A stretch of DNA of 47,193 nucleotides. It comes from an uncultured beta proteobacterium (GTDB taxonomy: Bacteria; Pseudomonadota; Gammaproteobacteria; Burkholderiales; Burkholderiaceae_C). A model generated the notes under the pieces. That model was given only the letters and a program-made list of their open reading frames with translations. It did not search any database and was not told the origin of the DNA. Positions 30,301 to 37,521 of this stretch are shown here, piece after piece. The stretch spans positions 1 through 47,193 of the forward strand of contig CAIVLG010000123.1 of assembly GCA_903906695.1 (NCBI GenBank). Direction: 5' to 3'. The position numbers were made by a program, and so were the translations under genes. Positions within the stretch are counted from its first letter, which is position 1; the number at the start of each line of letters is the position of its first letter.

Positions 30301-33300
30301 CTCGGCCCCGAAGGTGGCGACGCCGGCGGCGAAGTGGTCGCCACAGGCACACCAGAAGACGTCATGTTGCACTCGACGTCGCATACCGGAAAAGCCCTGC
30401 GCGACTATGCGGCGGCGATGGGTGTTGTGCATGAACTGCACGATTTTTCGGGGTCGTGGTCAGCGGGAACGGGCACTCCCCTTCGTTTAGATGCGCGGCC
30501 AAATAGGGCTGTTCAGGCTCCCTCTTTCGCCCCGGCGGGGGCGAGAGAGGGCGGGGGGAGTGAGGGGGGAAATAACAACATTCAAATCATCAACGCCCGC
30601 GAACACAACCTCAAGAGCCTGAGCGTCAACATCCCGCGCGGCAAGTTCAGCGTCATCACCGGCGTCTCCGGCTCGGGTAAATCGACACTGGCCTTCGACA
30701 TTCTTTTCAACGAAGGACAGCGTCGCTATCTGGAGTCGCTCAACGCCTACGCCCGTTCCATCGTGCAGCCCGCAGGTCGCCCGGAAGTGGATGCGGTCTA
30801 CGGCATTCCGCCGACGGTGGCGATCGAGCAGCGGCTCTCGCGTGGCGGCAGAAAATCCACTGTCGGTACTACCACCGAGGTCTGGCATTTTTTGCGGCTG
30901 CTCTACGTCAAGCTCGGCACGCAGCACTGCATCCACGACGGCGCGGCTGTGGCACCGCAAACGCCTGACAGCATTGCGGCGCAGTTGATGAAGAATTTTC
31001 GCGGCCAGCATATCGGGCTGCTGGCACCGCTGGTGATGAACCGCAAGGGCGTCTACACCGAGCTGGCAGACTGGGCCAGGCCACGCGGGTACACCCATTT
31101 GCGCGTTGACGGCAATTTTCTGCCGACGACCGGCTTTCCCCGCATCGACCGCTTCAAGGAACACACGATTGAGTTGCCGGTTGCGAGCCTCGATGTGCTG
31201 CCGGAGTCGGAGTCGCAACTGCGCGTCGCCCTGGCCACAGCGCTGACCCATGGCAAAGGGGTGGTCCATGTGCTGAGCGACTTGAGCGGTCTGCGTGAAG
31301 CCATGCGGGATGGCGCTTCGACGGCAGCGATCGGCACACTGGGCGGGTTTTCAACCAAACGCGCCTGTCCGATGTGCAGCACCAGTTACGCCGAACTGGA
31401 TCCGCGCTTGTTCTCCTACAACAGCAAGCACGGCTGGTGCCCGGAATGTGTGGGCACTGGCGTCAAGCTGAGCAAGGAGCAGCGCAAGGTCTTTGATGAC
31501 TCCGTGCGTGACGATGACAACAAGGGCCGGGAACAGACTTTTGCCGAGCCTGAGGTGGAGGACCTTATCGATGCTGCTTGCCCCGCGTGCCACGGCACGC
31601 GGCTCAATGCCACGGCGCGCGCCGTCAAGTTCAATGGCGTTGGCATTGCCGAGATTGCCAGCCTCAGCGTGGGCGATGTGCGGCAGTGGATTGCCAGCTT
31701 GCAGATCGAAGGCCAAATGAGCCAGCGCGAAACCGACATCGCGCGCGACCTGATTCCCGAAATCAAAAGCCGTCTTGAGTTTCTCGAGCAGGTGGGCCTG
31801 GGCTACCTGACACTGGACCGTGGCGCTCCCACGCTCAGCGGCGGCGAGGCGCAACGCATCCGACTGGCAGCGCAGCTGGGCAGCAATCTGCAAGGCGTCT
31901 GCTATGTGCTGGATGAGCCGACCATCGGCCTGCATGCGCGCGACAACCAGATCCTGCTGGGCGCCCTGCAGAGTCTGAGTGACAAGGGCAACACGCTGGT
32001 GGTGGTGGAGCACGACGAGGACACGATCCGCCACGCCGAGCACATCATCGACATCGGTCCCAGCGCCGGCAAACGTGGCGGACGGTTGGTGGCCGAGGGG
32101 TTGGTGTCCGACATCGTTCAAGCGGCTGACTCGCAGACCGGGCGCTATTTGCTGCACGCGATGAGGCATCCCCTGCAGCCGCGCCGGGCCGTCGTGGTTC
32201 GCGCTGCGTCGGGAGCAGAGGGGCAGGGCGCCTCATGCTGCGAGCAGAAATCGGCTTCCTGCCCCTCAACTCCCGACGCGGTTCTTGGAATGGCAGCGCC
32301 GCAAGTGAATTTGGCAAAACCCCAAGTCCGGGGGTCGGATTCCAATTTCGACTCCAAACCTTCGAAGAAGAAAAAGGCGCTTCCGAAATTGGACTCTGAC
32401 CCCAATTTCACGGGTCAAGACGCACAGCGCTGGCTAACGGTAACAAGCGCCACACTGCACAACCTGCAAGCCATCACGACGCATATTCCCTTGAGCCGAC
32501 TGGTCGCTGTCACCGGCGTCTCGGGTTCCGGCAAATCGACACTGGCACGCGACGTGCTGCTGGCCAACGTGCAGATGGCCGTGCTAAAGCGCAGCACCAA
32601 AGCCGGTCGCGATGCGCTGGCTGCGGGAGAGCAAATCGCGTGGACCGGTTGCGAGGCTGTCAGTGGTTTTGAGAGCATTGACCGCGTGCTCGAAGTCGAT
32701 CAGACGCCCATCGGCAAGACGCCGCGTTCCTGCCCGGCCACCTACATCGGATTCTGGGACATCATCCGCAAGCTGTTTGCCGACACGCTGGAAGCCAAGG
32801 CACGCGGCTATGCGGCCAACCGTTTCAGTTTCAACACCGGCGAGGGACGCTGCGCCAGTTGCGAAGGGCAGGGCATTCGCACCATCGCCATGAGCTTTCT
32901 GCCGGATGTGAAAGTGCTGTGCGAAACCTGCAAGGGTGCGCGCTTCAACCCGGAGACGCTGGCCGTCAGCTGGCGCGGCCGGAACATTGGCGACGTGCTG
33001 CAGATGGAGGTGGACGAGGCGGTCGACTTCTTTGCCGCCATGCCCAACATCAGCCACCCGTTGCAGTTGCTCAAGGACGTGGGCCTGGGCTACCTGACGC
33101 TGGGCCAGCCTTCACCAACGCTCAGCGGCGGTGAAGCGCAGCGCATCAAGCTGGTGACCGAACTGAGCAAGGTGCGCGACGACATCACCCGGCGTGGCGT
33201 CAAGGCGCCGCATACGCTGTACGTGCTCGACGAGCCGACGGTGGGACTGCACATGGCCGACGTCGAGAAGCTGATCAAGGTGTTGCACCGCTTGGTCGAT

Positions 33301-33489
33301 GGCGGTCACAGCGTGGTCGTGATCGAGCACGATCTGGATGTGATAGCCGAAGCCGATTGGGTAATCGATCTGGGCCCCGACGGCGGCAAGGCTGGTGGCC
33401 GTGTCGTTGCCGCCGCGACGCCCGAGGACGTGGTGGCGCTGGGCACGCATACTGGAGTTGCGCTGCGGCATGTGCTGGCACGAATCTGA
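27349..33489 (+). CDS. uvrA: Tandem UvrA (double excinuclease ABC subunit A)
   Basis: A 2046-residue protein made of two complete UvrA modules, each with two ABC ATPase domains. Walker A motifs start near residues 33 (GPSGSGKSS), 706, 1105 and 1722 (each GVSGSGKST). Four LSGGE signatures and four Walker B motifs (DEPSIGLH, DEPTTGLH, DEPTIGLH, DEPTVGLH) are present. Zinc modules are CPTCGGSG/CPDCDG in the first half and CPECVGTG/CPACHG plus CASCEGQG/CETCKG in the second. UvrA scans for bulky lesions and loads UvrB; ordinary UvrA has about 950 residues. Linkers at about 190-217, 490-515, 1058-1068, 1620-1644 and 1661-1685 coincide with palindromic insertions. ATG 27349 matches the family N-terminus. 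No uvrB or uvrC is nearby. Confidence 0.95.
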   Translation: MPHGLIRIRGARQHNLKNLDLDIRTGELTVVTGPSGSGKSSLVFDTLYAEGQRRYVETFSAYARQFLDRMDKPAVDKVEGVPPAIAIDQTNTVRSSRSTVGTMTELNDHLKLLFARAGQLFDRDTADAVQHDSAETIYSQLVARVAAEDPRLAVTFPVELPANTTSEEIAQWLSVSGFTKVQAQRELERELGSEPDSVQPLRPARTRRPESGSDPNSGANSKRLVLDVVADRFRLAHVERARVIEAIEVALKHGSGRIAVYVDDTAVWKFSTGLHCPESDLRYTDPIASMFSFNSAVGACESCRGFGRVIGVDYGLVIPNERVTLRAGAVKPIQTPAWQECQDDLMRHAEAEGIPRDTPWNKLTPEQQHWVVNGSPHWKGKWNQHWFGVKRFFEYLETKAYKMHIRVLLSKYRSYTTCPFCAGARLKTESLLWRIGSKADADAVLDPGKRFLPVGVKWTRTQLEALPGLCLHDLMLLPIDRLRRFFDAMQAGLGVAGASSCCEQKSASAATPSPAKASGEHGALKLLFEEVTTRLMYLCDVGIGYLTLDRQSRTLSGGETQRINLTTALGTSLVNTLFVLDEPSIGLHPRDMHRIILAMQRLRDAGNTLVVVEHDPAVMLAADRMIDMGPGPGERGGQIVFDGSTAELRDADTLTGAYLGGRKQVGMGFKRLVEAGTPRLLLEGVREHNLKDVSVEFPLQRLVCITGVSGSGKSTLIQDVLAPALLRHFGKSTDAPGLHEQLLGAEQLSDVIFVDQSPIGKTARSNPASYVGAWDAIREIFANAPLSRQRSYTASKFSFNNGDGRCPTCGGSGFEHVEMQFLSDVYLRCPDCDGKRYRPEILEVTIERKTQQLNVADVLNLTVSQACTLFTADREVIRALQPIVDVGLEYVKLGQPVPTLSGGEAQRLKLAGFLAEAARNASASRQALARRGTLFMFDEPTTGLHFDDIAKLMRAMRKLLDAGNSLIVIEHNLDVIRASDWLIDLGPEGGDAGGEVVATGTPEDVMLHSTSHTGKALRDYAAAMGVVHELHDFSGSWSAGTGTPLRLDARPNRAVQAPSFAPAGAREGGGSEGGNNNIQIINAREHNLKSLSVNIPRGKFSVITGVSGSGKSTLAFDILFNEGQRRYLESLNAYARSIVQPAGRPEVDAVYGIPPTVAIEQRLSRGGRKSTVGTTTEVWHFLRLLYVKLGTQHCIHDGAAVAPQTPDSIAAQLMKNFRGQHIGLLAPLVMNRKGVYTELADWARPRGYTHLRVDGNFLPTTGFPRIDRFKEHTIELPVASLDVLPESESQLRVALATALTHGKGVVHVLSDLSGLREAMRDGASTAAIGTLGGFSTKRACPMCSTSYAELDPRLFSYNSKHGWCPECVGTGVKLSKEQRKVFDDSVRDDDNKGREQTFAEPEVEDLIDAACPACHGTRLNATARAVKFNGVGIAEIASLSVGDVRQWIASLQIEGQMSQRETDIARDLIPEIKSRLEFLEQVGLGYLTLDRGAPTLSGGEAQRIRLAAQLGSNLQGVCYVLDEPTIGLHARDNQILLGALQSLSDKGNTLVVVEHDEDTIRHAEHIIDIGPSAGKRGGRLVAEGLVSDIVQAADSQTGRYLLHAMRHPLQPRRAVVVRAASGAEGQGASCCEQKSASCPSTPDAVLGMAAPQVNLAKPQVRGSDSNFDSKPSKKKKALPKLDSDPNFTGQDAQRWLTVTSATLHNLQAITTHIPLSRLVAVTGVSGSGKSTLARDVLLANVQMAVLKRSTKAGRDALAAGEQIAWTGCEAVSGFESIDRVLEVDQTPIGKTPRSCPATYIGFWDIIRKLFADTLEAKARGYAANRFSFNTGEGRCASCEGQGIRTIAMSFLPDVKVLCETCKGARFNPETLAVSWRGRNIGDVLQMEVDEAVDFFAAMPNISHPLQLLKDVGLGYLTLGQPSPTLSGGEAQRIKLVTELSKVRDDITRRGVKAPHTLYVLDEPTVGLHMADVEKLIKVLHRLVDGGHSVVVIEHDLDVIAEADWVIDLGPDGGKAGGRVVAAATPEDVVALGTHTGVALRHVLARI
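27916..27998. repeat. Palindromic element A inside uvrA
   Basis: Arms 27916-27940 and 27974-27998 are inverted copies matching at 24 of 25 positions, around a 33-nt loop. The arm core is AATTGGGGTCAGAG. It is read in frame as a Gly/Ser/Asp/Pro-rich linker in the first UvrA module. It shares its arm with element B (32331-32403), so both belong to one dispersed family. Confidence 0.85.
28818..28893. repeat. Palindromic element C inside uvrA (conserved-loop family)
   Basis: Arms 28818-28837 and 28874-28893 pair at 19 of 20 positions. The 36-nt loop carries ATGCTGCGAGCAGAAATCGG, also found in element D, with an internal CTGCGAGCAG mini-hairpin at 28851-28860. The loop is translated as SSCCEQKSAS. 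The arms are unrelated in sequence to those of element D. Confidence 0.85.
30520..30551. repeat. Hairpin element E at the junction of the two UvrA modules
   Basis: A 14-bp arm (CCCTCTTTCGCCCC, 30520-30533) pairs at 13 of 14 positions with 30538-30551 around a 4-nt GGCG loop. Outer arms CACTCCCC (30474-30481) and GGGGAGTG (30555-30562) extend the symmetry. It resembles the CCCTCTCCCC-type hairpins commonly seen between genes, yet here it is translated as the linker APSFAPAGAREGGG. Confidence 0.75.
32206..32279. repeat. Palindromic element D inside uvrA (conserved-loop family)
   Basis: Arms 32206-32227 and 32258-32279 pair at 20 of 22 positions around a 30-nt loop that carries the same ATGCTGCGAGCAGAAATCGG core as element C. 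The core is again translated in the same frame (ASCCEQKSAS). It lies in the linker before the last ATPase domain, 52 nt from element B. Confidence 0.85.
32331..32403. repeat. Palindromic element B inside uvrA
   Basis: Arms 32331-32350 and 32384-32403 pair at 18 of 20 positions around a 33-nt loop, the same loop length as element A. The arm core GGGGTCAGAGTCCAATTTCG is the same family as element A. It is translated as a Ser/Asp/Lys-rich linker (DSNFDSKPSKKKKALPKLDS). Confidence 0.82.
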
Positions 33490-33504
33490 AGCGGCGAACG
33501 GTCG

Positions 33505-34311
33505 ATGATCACTTTCCACAACCAACTGCACACCCTGCACCAGGGCAAGCTCGAAATGTTCCGCGGCCAGTTGGTGCCTTGCTTTGAGGTGCCGGAGCGC
33601 GTCGGACATGTGCTGGCCGAGATCGGGCGGCGCCAGGCGGGTCCGGTGCGTCAGCCCACTGCCTTTGACGACAAGGTCCTGCACACCATCCACATGCCGC
33701 GCTATCTGGACTTTCTGGCCCATGTCTGGGACGAGTGGGTGGCGCTGGACCCGGCCAATGCAGAGCGCGACGCCTTGCCCTCGTTGTGGCCGGTGCGCAG
33801 CTTTCGCAGTGATGTGCTGCCGGTCAACTTCTCGGCGCGCGTTGCTGTGCTCGACATTGACTACCACCACGGCAACGGCACGCAGTCCATCTTCTATTCG
33901 CGGCCCGATGTGCTGTTCACGAGCATCCACGGCGACCCGCATACCGAGTATCCGTTTTACCTGGGCTATGCGGACGAATGCGGCGAGGGCGCGGGTCTGG
34001 GCTGGAATTGCAACCTGCCACTACCGCGTGGCACCGGTTTTGAGGTTTGGCGCGAGGCACTACGGCAGGCGCTGCAGGGTATTGCTGGATTCAAGGCCAA
34101 TGCGCTGGTGGTGTCACTGGGCCTGGATACCTTCGACGGTGATCCGGTCGCGGGATTCAAGCTGCACAGTGCTGACTATCTGCGCATCGGCGCCGACATC
34201 GCAGCGGCCGGTTTACCCACGATCTTTGTGTTTGAGGGCGGCTACGCGGTGGCTGAGGTGGGTGTCAACGCGGTCAATGTGCTGGAGGGTTTCGAGCAGG
34301 AGGCTGGTTAA
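33505..34311 (+). pseudogene. Histone deacetylase/acetylpolyamine amidohydrolase-like gene with in-frame loss of the catalytic His pair
   Basis: A 268-residue open frame homologous to class II deacetylase-like amidohydrolases (family about 340). It keeps the N-terminus, the zinc-binding region VAVLDIDYHHGNGTQ, FTSIHGDPHTEYPFY, the second Asp ligand in SLGLDTFDGDP and the C-terminal FVFEGGYAV. Between VRSFRSDVLP and SARVAVLD about 75 residues are missing; in relatives this stretch holds PPGHHA, the general acid/base histidines. The frame is intact, but deacetylase activity is not expected. It starts 15 nt after uvrA. I call it a pseudogene; a repurposed zinc-binding protein is possible. Confidence 0.78.
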
Positions 34312-34323
34312 GACCTCAGACTC

Positions 34324-34776
34324 TCAATGGCCTCTTGATTTCCCGAAATTCAGTATGCGGGTCGCTAGCACGGTCTCTGTCAGGAAACCGAGCAGCGCGA
34401 GCAGAAAGCAGATGATGCCCGCCAGAAAAAAGAGCGTTGCCAGGCGGTAAATTTGCGACTCTGTGGTTTCACCCAGGAACAGCGCCACGATCGTCAGTCC
34501 GATCAGCATGGCACAAAAGGTCAGCAGCGCAATGCACAGGTTGGCCAGTCTGCCGCGCAGGCGCAATGCGGCCAGTTCCTTGTAGGAAACAGTCATTGAG
34601 TCAGCGGCGGGCGCCGCCTCGATCCGTTCTTCCACGACGCGCGCACGGTCTATGATGCGCCCGAGCCGGCCGGCCACGGTGCCAATCATGCCCGAGACCG
34701 CAGTCAGAAGGAAGACCGGCGCCACGGCAAGCTGGATGCCATGGCTGACGGTATTGACATCGGTGGCAAAGAACAT
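34324..34776 (-). CDS. DUF2721 family inner-membrane protein
   Basis: A 150-residue protein. A hydrophobic first segment (GIQLAVAPVFLLTAVSGMIGTVAGRLGRIIDRAR) precedes two strongly hydrophobic helices in the C-terminal half (LANLCIALLTFCAMLIGLTIVALFL and LATLFFLAGIICFLLALLGFL). The VAPVFLLTA and GRLGRIIDRAR segments are hallmarks of DUF2721, a family of unknown function. ATG 34776 has an AAAGGAAAG ribosome site; an upstream in-frame start at 34866 would read through the REP palindromes and is rejected. It lies downstream of the HAD-IIB gene and may share its transcript across the palindromes. Confidence 0.83.
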   Translation of the reverse strand: MFFATDVNTVSHGIQLAVAPVFLLTAVSGMIGTVAGRLGRIIDRARVVEERIEAAPAADSMTVSYKELAALRLRGRLANLCIALLTFCAMLIGLTIVALFLGETTESQIYRLATLFFLAGIICFLLALLGFLTETVLATRILNFGKSRGH

Positions 34777-34808
34777 CACTTTCCTTTCGTGTTGGGGAGC
34801 TAGAGGTA

Positions 34809-34879
34809 TGTCATCCCGGACTCGATCCGGGAACCAGTGCCACGCGCACACTGGATTGCGGGTCAAGCCCGCAATGACA
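34809..34879. repeat. REP-type double palindrome (two inverted units)
   Basis: Two 31-nt units, 34809-34839 and 34849-34879, are imperfect inverted copies. Each holds its own hairpin: CCCGGA/TCCGGG with a 5-nt loop (34815-34831) and TTGCGGG/CCCGCAA with a 5-nt loop (34856-34874). Differences between the units are compensatory within each stem, and both are flanked by TGTCAT and CCAGTG. This is the common GTCAT...CCGGGA-type extragenic palindrome of proteobacteria. Its right unit supplies the last codons and stop of the HAD-IIB gene. Confidence 0.85.
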
Positions 34880-35690
34880 ACGGTGCATCCATTCTCGCGC
34901 TGATCAGAACCTGTGCCAACTCAGCAAAACCGGCACCGCCGCGTGAGGGTGTGACATAGGCCGGCAGGGCGCTCATGCGATCCGAGAAGGTCATCACATT
35001 GGCCACGCCCACTGCATGGGTCAGGTAGGCAAACATGGGCGTGTCGTTGGGCGAGTCGCCGGCAAACATGCAGCGCTGGCGTTCCTGCGCCAGTTCCAGG
35101 CCATAGCGCTCGCGCATCAGCAAATGCGCCATGCTGAGCTTGTCGTACTGGCCGAACCAACCGTTGACGTGGATCGAGCTGACCTTGGCTGTCATGCCTG
35201 CATCTTCCATCAGCGTCACGATCCGGTCGACAGCGCTTCGTGGCAAAGCGGGCACGTCTTCACAGAAGTCGATTGCCAGGTCGTACAGGCGGCAGAACTG
35301 GTCGGAAGCGACGGCACAGCCCGGCACTTCACGCAGGATGGTGTCGCGCACGGCGGCCAGTTTGCCGGTGTTGGCCGTGCGCTCGGCCTCACCCAGCAGA
35401 TGGCGGTGTTTCAGCTTGTGCGCTGCGTGGTCGTGCCAGTAGTAGAAGGCGCCGTTTTCGCCGATGACCGCATCCACCGGCCACATGCGCGCGATGTGGT
35501 CGCACCAGCCAGCCGGTCGCCCGGTGATCAGGATCACGCGCAGACCAGCGCGGCGCAGATCGTCCAGCGCGCCATAAGCCGGTGGTGTGAGTTGGCCATC
35601 GGTGGTGAGCGTGTCGTCGATGTCGCTGAAGACGGTGTGCATGCACGCAGCCACAGTGCGGGGCAGCTCGGACAGAGGACGCAGTGACAT
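34863..35690 (-). CDS. HAD-IIB phosphatase (mannosyl-3-phosphoglycerate/sucrose-phosphate phosphatase-like)
   Basis: A 275-residue HAD-IIB protein with nucleophile Asp23 and acid/base Asp25 in FSDIDDTLTTDG, motif II in VILITGRPAGW, a C2-type cap in the middle (about residues 95-190), and motif IV in MFAGDSPNDTPMF. This subfamily dephosphorylates sugar phosphates such as mannosyl-3-phosphoglycerate, sucrose-6-phosphate or trehalose-6-phosphate; the substrate is not identifiable here. Its final residues (PLSLRA) and stop codon come from a REP palindrome, so the original C-terminus was probably replaced. It starts 3 nt after prfC ends. Confidence 0.87.
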   Translation of the reverse strand: MSLRPLSELPRTVAACMHTVFSDIDDTLTTDGQLTPPAYGALDDLRRAGLRVILITGRPAGWCDHIARMWPVDAVIGENGAFYYWHDHAAHKLKHRHLLGEAERTANTGKLAAVRDTILREVPGCAVASDQFCRLYDLAIDFCEDVPALPRSAVDRIVTLMEDAGMTAKVSSIHVNGWFGQYDKLSMAHLLMRERYGLELAQERQRCMFAGDSPNDTPMFAYLTHAVGVANVMTFSDRMSALPAYVTPSRGGAGFAELAQVLISARMDAPLSLRA

Positions 35691-35693
35691 CGA

Positions 35694-37325
35694 TTAACCC
35701 GCGCTTTGCAGTGCCAGCCCGGCGTGTTCGCGCAGCGGGTGGAAGTGAATTTTGGGGAATCGTTCCTGCGCCAGGCGCACGTCGTAGGGTGAGGTGCACA
35801 GGAAGGCGAGGGTATTGGCGGCGTCGCGTGCCATGCGCATCGGATAGGCATCGCAAAAGGTCTTGAGTTCGGCAGGGGTGTCGGCGGTGATCCAGCGTGC
35901 GCCGGTGTACTGGCTGCCCTCGAGCCGGATGTCGGCGTCGTACTCGCCCTTCAAGCGGTGCTGCACCACTTCGAACTGCAACTGGCCGACAGCGCCGAGC
36001 AGCATGTTGCCGCCGACCTCGGGCCGGAACACCTGGATCGCGCCTTCTTCGCCGAGTTGCGCCAGGCCCTGCTGCAACTGCTTGGTGCGAAGCGGATTCT
36101 TCAGCACCACGGTGGTAAACAGTTCGGGCGCGAAAAAGGGCAGGCCGGTGAACTGCAGGGTGACCGAGCCATCGGTGATGGTGTCGCCGAGCTGCACGCC
36201 ACCGTGTGTGGTAAAGCCGACGATGTCGCCGGCATAAGCCTCGTTCACCGCTTCGCGACGTTGGCTCATGAAGGTGACGACGCTGGTCGGGCGCAGTTCT
36301 TTTGCAGTGCGCATGACCTTGAGTTTCATGCCCGGTGTGTATTTGCCGGATGCCATGCGCACAAAGGCAATGCGGTCGCGGTGATTCGCGTCCATATTCG
36401 CCTGCACCTTGAACACGACACCCGAGAACGCCTCGTCTTCGGGCTGCATGACCTGAATCACCGGTTGTTTGTTGACGATCAGCGAACTGGTGCGTGGGCC
36501 GGGCGAGGGCGCCAGATCGACCAGCGCTTCCAGCACTTCCATCACGCCAAAGTTGTTGACGCCGGAACCAAAGAAGACCGGCGTCTGCTTGCCCGCCAGA
36601 AACGCTTCGCGGTCCCAGACCGGCGAAGCGCCGGTGGCCAGTTCCATGCTTTCCAGGGCGGTTTCGAACTCGTGGCCAAAGCGCTTGATCAAGGCCTGCG
36701 GATCGGACAGCGGCATGGCATCAAAGTCCTGCGGCAGGCGCTCGCTGCCGGACTCGAACACCGTCATGACCTGGGTGCGCAGGTTGATGATGCCGCCAAA
36801 GGTCTTGCCTTGGCCTACCGGCCAGGTCATTGGCACGCAAGGCATGCCGAGCTCTCGTTCGATCTCGTCGAGGATGTCGAGCGGCTCGCGCACCTCGCGG
36901 TCCATCTTGTTGACGAAGGTGATGATCGGTGTGTTGCGCTGGCGGCAGACTTCGATCAGGCGCCGCGTCTGCGCTTCCACACCATTGGCGGCGTCGATCA
37001 CCATCAGCGCGGAATCGACAGCGGTCAGCACACGGTACGTGTCCTCGCTGAAGTCCTTATGGCCGGGCGTATCGAGCAGGTTGATGACGTGGTCGCGGTA
37101 CAGCATCTGCATCACGCTGGAGGCAACCGAGATGCCACGCTGCTTTTCAATCTCCATCCAGTCGCTGGTGGCATGGCGCGTCGCCTTGCGCGCCTTGACC
37201 GAGCCGGCGATCTGGATCGCGCCCGAGAACAGCAGCAGCTTTTCAGTCAATGTGGTCTTGCCGGCGTCGGGGTGCGAGATGATGGCAAAGGTGCGGCGGC
37301 GGCGGGTTTCAGAGGCAAAAGACAC
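35694..37325 (-). CDS. prfC: Peptide chain release factor 3 (RF3)
   Basis: A 543-residue translational GTPase that recycles RF1/RF2 after termination. Visible motifs are the P-loop SHPDAGKTTLTEKLL (about residues 18-32), the effector region GISVASSVM, G3 in LLDTPGHKDFSEDTY, G4 in FVNKMDRE, and the later SGVNNFGVMEVLEAL and QFEVVQHRLKGEY segments. The start is GTG at 37325 (protein MSFASETRRRRTFAIISHP). Length and motifs are fully normal. It faces away from glgC across a 196-nt gap and is followed 3 nt later by the HAD-IIB gene. Confidence 0.97.
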   Translation of the reverse strand: MSFASETRRRRTFAIISHPDAGKTTLTEKLLLFSGAIQIAGSVKARKATRHATSDWMEIEKQRGISVASSVMQMLYRDHVINLLDTPGHKDFSEDTYRVLTAVDSALMVIDAANGVEAQTRRLIEVCRQRNTPIITFVNKMDREVREPLDILDEIERELGMPCVPMTWPVGQGKTFGGIINLRTQVMTVFESGSERLPQDFDAMPLSDPQALIKRFGHEFETALESMELATGASPVWDREAFLAGKQTPVFFGSGVNNFGVMEVLEALVDLAPSPGPRTSSLIVNKQPVIQVMQPEDEAFSGVVFKVQANMDANHRDRIAFVRMASGKYTPGMKLKVMRTAKELRPTSVVTFMSQRREAVNEAYAGDIVGFTTHGGVQLGDTITDGSVTLQFTGLPFFAPELFTTVVLKNPLRTKQLQQGLAQLGEEGAIQVFRPEVGGNMLLGAVGQLQFEVVQHRLKGEYDADIRLEGSQYTGARWITADTPAELKTFCDAYPMRMARDAANTLAFLCTSPYDVRLAQERFPKIHFHPLREHAGLALQSAG

Positions 37326-37521
37326 AGATCAATTCCGGTTGACTCCACGCGGGGGAGGGCTCAGGATTCTAAACGGCGATGATCAGGTCATGACCGAGGG
37401 AATGACCCGCCTCACCAGGCCTGACGATCGATCGGCGCGGTTGACACCTGAGAGAATGACGCCGGGGAGTGATTACCCCGACAATATCGCTCAGGCAAAG
37501 ACTTGAAAGAAAAGGTTGACC

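Noticed and set aside
29062..30441. 459-codon minus-strand open frame across uvrA
   Set aside because: Low-complexity Arg/Ala/Gln-rich translation with no motif, lying fully antisense to conserved UvrA domains; it is a GC-driven shadow.
27916..32403. Interpretation of the uvrA repeats as a CRISPR or tandem-repeat array
   Set aside because: Units are inverted, far apart (hundreds to thousands of bases) and of different families; there are no regular spacers and no cas genes.
35958..37382. 474-codon plus-strand open frame opposite prfC
   Set aside because: His/Gln/Arg-rich translation without any recognisable domain, entirely antisense to RF3.
37441..37487. TTGACA upstream of glgC as a promoter
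   Set aside because: No -10 element at 16-19 nt spacing; only distant AT-rich matches.
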